Source of the DNA: Octadecabacter dasysiphoniae
Lineage (GTDB): Bacteria; Pseudomonadota; Alphaproteobacteria; Rhodobacterales; Rhodobacteraceae
NCBI RefSeq assembly: GCF_021532615.1
Contig: NZ_JAKGAQ010000001.1
Location: 186,001-250,000 of the forward strand
Length of the DNA stretch: 64,000 nucleotides
Direction of reading: 5' to 3'
The translations under genes and the position numbers were made by a program. Below, one piece after another: positions 63,115 to 64,000 of this stretch (its first letter is position 1; each line of letters starts with the position of its first letter). Under the pieces are notes generated by a model. The model ran no database searches and had not been told where the DNA came from. It saw nothing but the letters and a program-made list of their open reading frames with translations.

Positions 63115-64000
63115 CTAACGCGAGGCGTGGAACGTCTTGCCAAGTGACCCCGGCGCACCGCCAGCGGACATAATGACCAGAACGAGGATGGTGGCAATAT
63201 AAGGCGACATAGACAGGTATTCGACAGGAATCGCAACGCCCGCCGCCTGAAGGTTTAACTGCAAAACAGTCACCCCGCCAAAAAGATAGGCACCCAGCAA
63301 AAGGCGCCCGGGTTTCCAGCTGGCAAAAACCACAATCGCCAGCGCGATCCAACCGGCACCCGCCGTCAGACCGTCCGCATATGTCGGCACCCGCACGATA
63401 GACAGATACGCCCCGCCAAGCCCCGCACAGGCCCCGCCAAACATGATCGCCAAAAGCCGCGTGCGCACCACATGATAGCCAAGCGCATGGGCCGCTTCGT
63501 GGTTTTCCCCAACCGCGCGCAGCACCAGCCCCGCGCGGGTTTTGTTAAGGAACCACCAGACACCGCCAACGATACCCAGCCCGACATAAACCATCGGATC
63601 ATGCTGGAAAATAATCGGCCCAATCACCGGAATGTCGCCAAGGATCGGAATATGCCAATCAGGAAAGCTCGGCGCCTTCACACCCAAATACCCCTGCCCA
63701 AGAAGCGACGCGAGCCCGAGGCCAAACAGCGTCAGCGCCAACCCCGTCGCCACCTGATTGGACAGGAAAAACTGCGTCAGAATACCAAACACCAACGCCA
63801 TGCCAGCCCCGCCCAATGCGGCCACCAAAAACCCGATCCATGCATTGCCCGTGGCAATCGCCGCCACAAACCCCAACACGGATCCCGAAATCATCATCCC
63901 CTCAACACCAAGGTTCAAAACCCCTGCGCGTTCAACGACCAATTCCCCGATCGCAGCAAGAAGGATGGGCGTGGCGGCCACCATAAGCGACGCCAACAAC
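63115..64000 (-). CDS. BMP-family ABC transporter permease (5' partial, runs off the window)
   Basis: The 5' end lies beyond base 64000; the frame is open at the edge, and the TTG at 63999 is not the likely start. The visible 295 residues begin LASLMVAATPILLAAIGELVVERAGVLNLGVEGMM, the permease motif of the BPD_transp_2 family, and end with the normal NLQAAGVAIPVEYLSMSPYIATILVLVIMS and GKTFHASR. About eight transmembrane helices. It precedes (in transcription) the substrate-binding protein, so this second importer has its permease before its SBP, the reverse of the first operon. Confidence 0.92.
   Translation of the reverse strand, partial: LLASLMVAATPILLAAIGELVVERAGVLNLGVEGMMISGSVLGFVAAIATGNAWIGFLVAALGGAGMALVFGILTQFFLSNQVATGLALTLFGLGLASLLGQGYLGVKAPSFPDWHIPILGDIPVIGPIIFQHDPMVYVGLGIVGGVWWFLNKTRAGLVLRAVGENHEAAHALGYHVVRTRLLAIMFGGACAGLGGAYLSIVRVPTYADGLTAGAGWIALAIVVFASWKPGRLLLGAYLFGGVTVLQLNLQAAGVAIPVEYLSMSPYIATILVLVIMSAGGAPGSLGKTFHASR

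Overview
The window reads as a chromosomal segment of a marine Rhodobacteraceae (Roseobacter-group) alphaproteobacterium. Evidence: a complete ethylmalonyl-CoA mutase and a crotonyl-CoA carboxylase/reductase plus the C-terminal half of a mesaconyl-CoA hydratase; a LuxR/LuxI pair of the roseobacter kind; an HvrA-type H-NS protein; an RpoH with the QK-x-LFFNLRR box; and gene orders typical of this family (glnD-murJ-trpS, LpoA-like/rsmI-yraN-gshB, coaBC-dut-moeB). Coding density is very high, with many ATGA/TGATG overlaps. I see no tRNA, rRNA, CRISPR, prophage or insertion sequence. The species cannot be named from the sequence.

Left third (1-16.4 kb): central carbon metabolism and quorum sensing. 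The partial mch, a secreted acidic protein, the sdhCDAB operon (with three small exported proteins between sdhA and sdhB), deoD, a DUF4329 protein, an H-NS-like protein, ecm, a PlsB/PlsC-type acyltransferase and ccr. Mch, Ecm and Ccr belong to the ethylmalonyl-CoA pathway of acetyl-CoA assimilation; its succinyl-CoA and malate feed the TCA cycle where succinate dehydrogenase acts. A 71-aa ORF overlapping luxR, then luxI, follow ccr.

14.9-31 kb: a RecD-like helicase and an SDR oxidoreductase; a TSUP exporter with its TIGR02186 partner; a nucleoside-type ABC importer of the BMP family (substrate-binding protein, NTF2-like protein, ATPase, two permeases) ending in a purine nucleoside phosphorylase; rimI-tsaB-GFA; an Nfu protein; a universal stress protein; a branched-chain aminotransferase coupled to an unknown membrane protein.

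31-54 kb: housekeeping. trpS (with a duplicated 3' end), a rhomboid-fold protein without the catalytic residues, murJ, glnD, an LpoA-like lipoprotein divergent from rsmI-yraN-gshB, comM, a GST, cobU with a phosphatase, rpoH, coaBC-dut-moeB (MoeB with an N-terminal membrane anchor), an amino-acid ABC binding protein and permease without a local ATPase, an M3 peptidase, an SH3-type periplasmic protein and a hydroxyacid dehydrogenase.

54-64 kb: a dimethylglycine-dehydrogenase-like FAD/GcvT enzyme, a DUF6636-like secreted protein, an APH-fold phosphotransferase, a free-standing Hint domain, a DadA-like FAD oxidase, a YHYH protein, and the start of a second BMP-family importer that runs off the right edge. 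The most interesting loose ends are the trpS 3'-end duplication, the catalytically dead rhomboid, the exported proteins inside the sdh operon (one without a recognisable start codon), the luxR-overlapping ORF, the anchored MoeB, and a 32-nt element shared by two gene ends. I did not find a convincing novel defence or mobile system.
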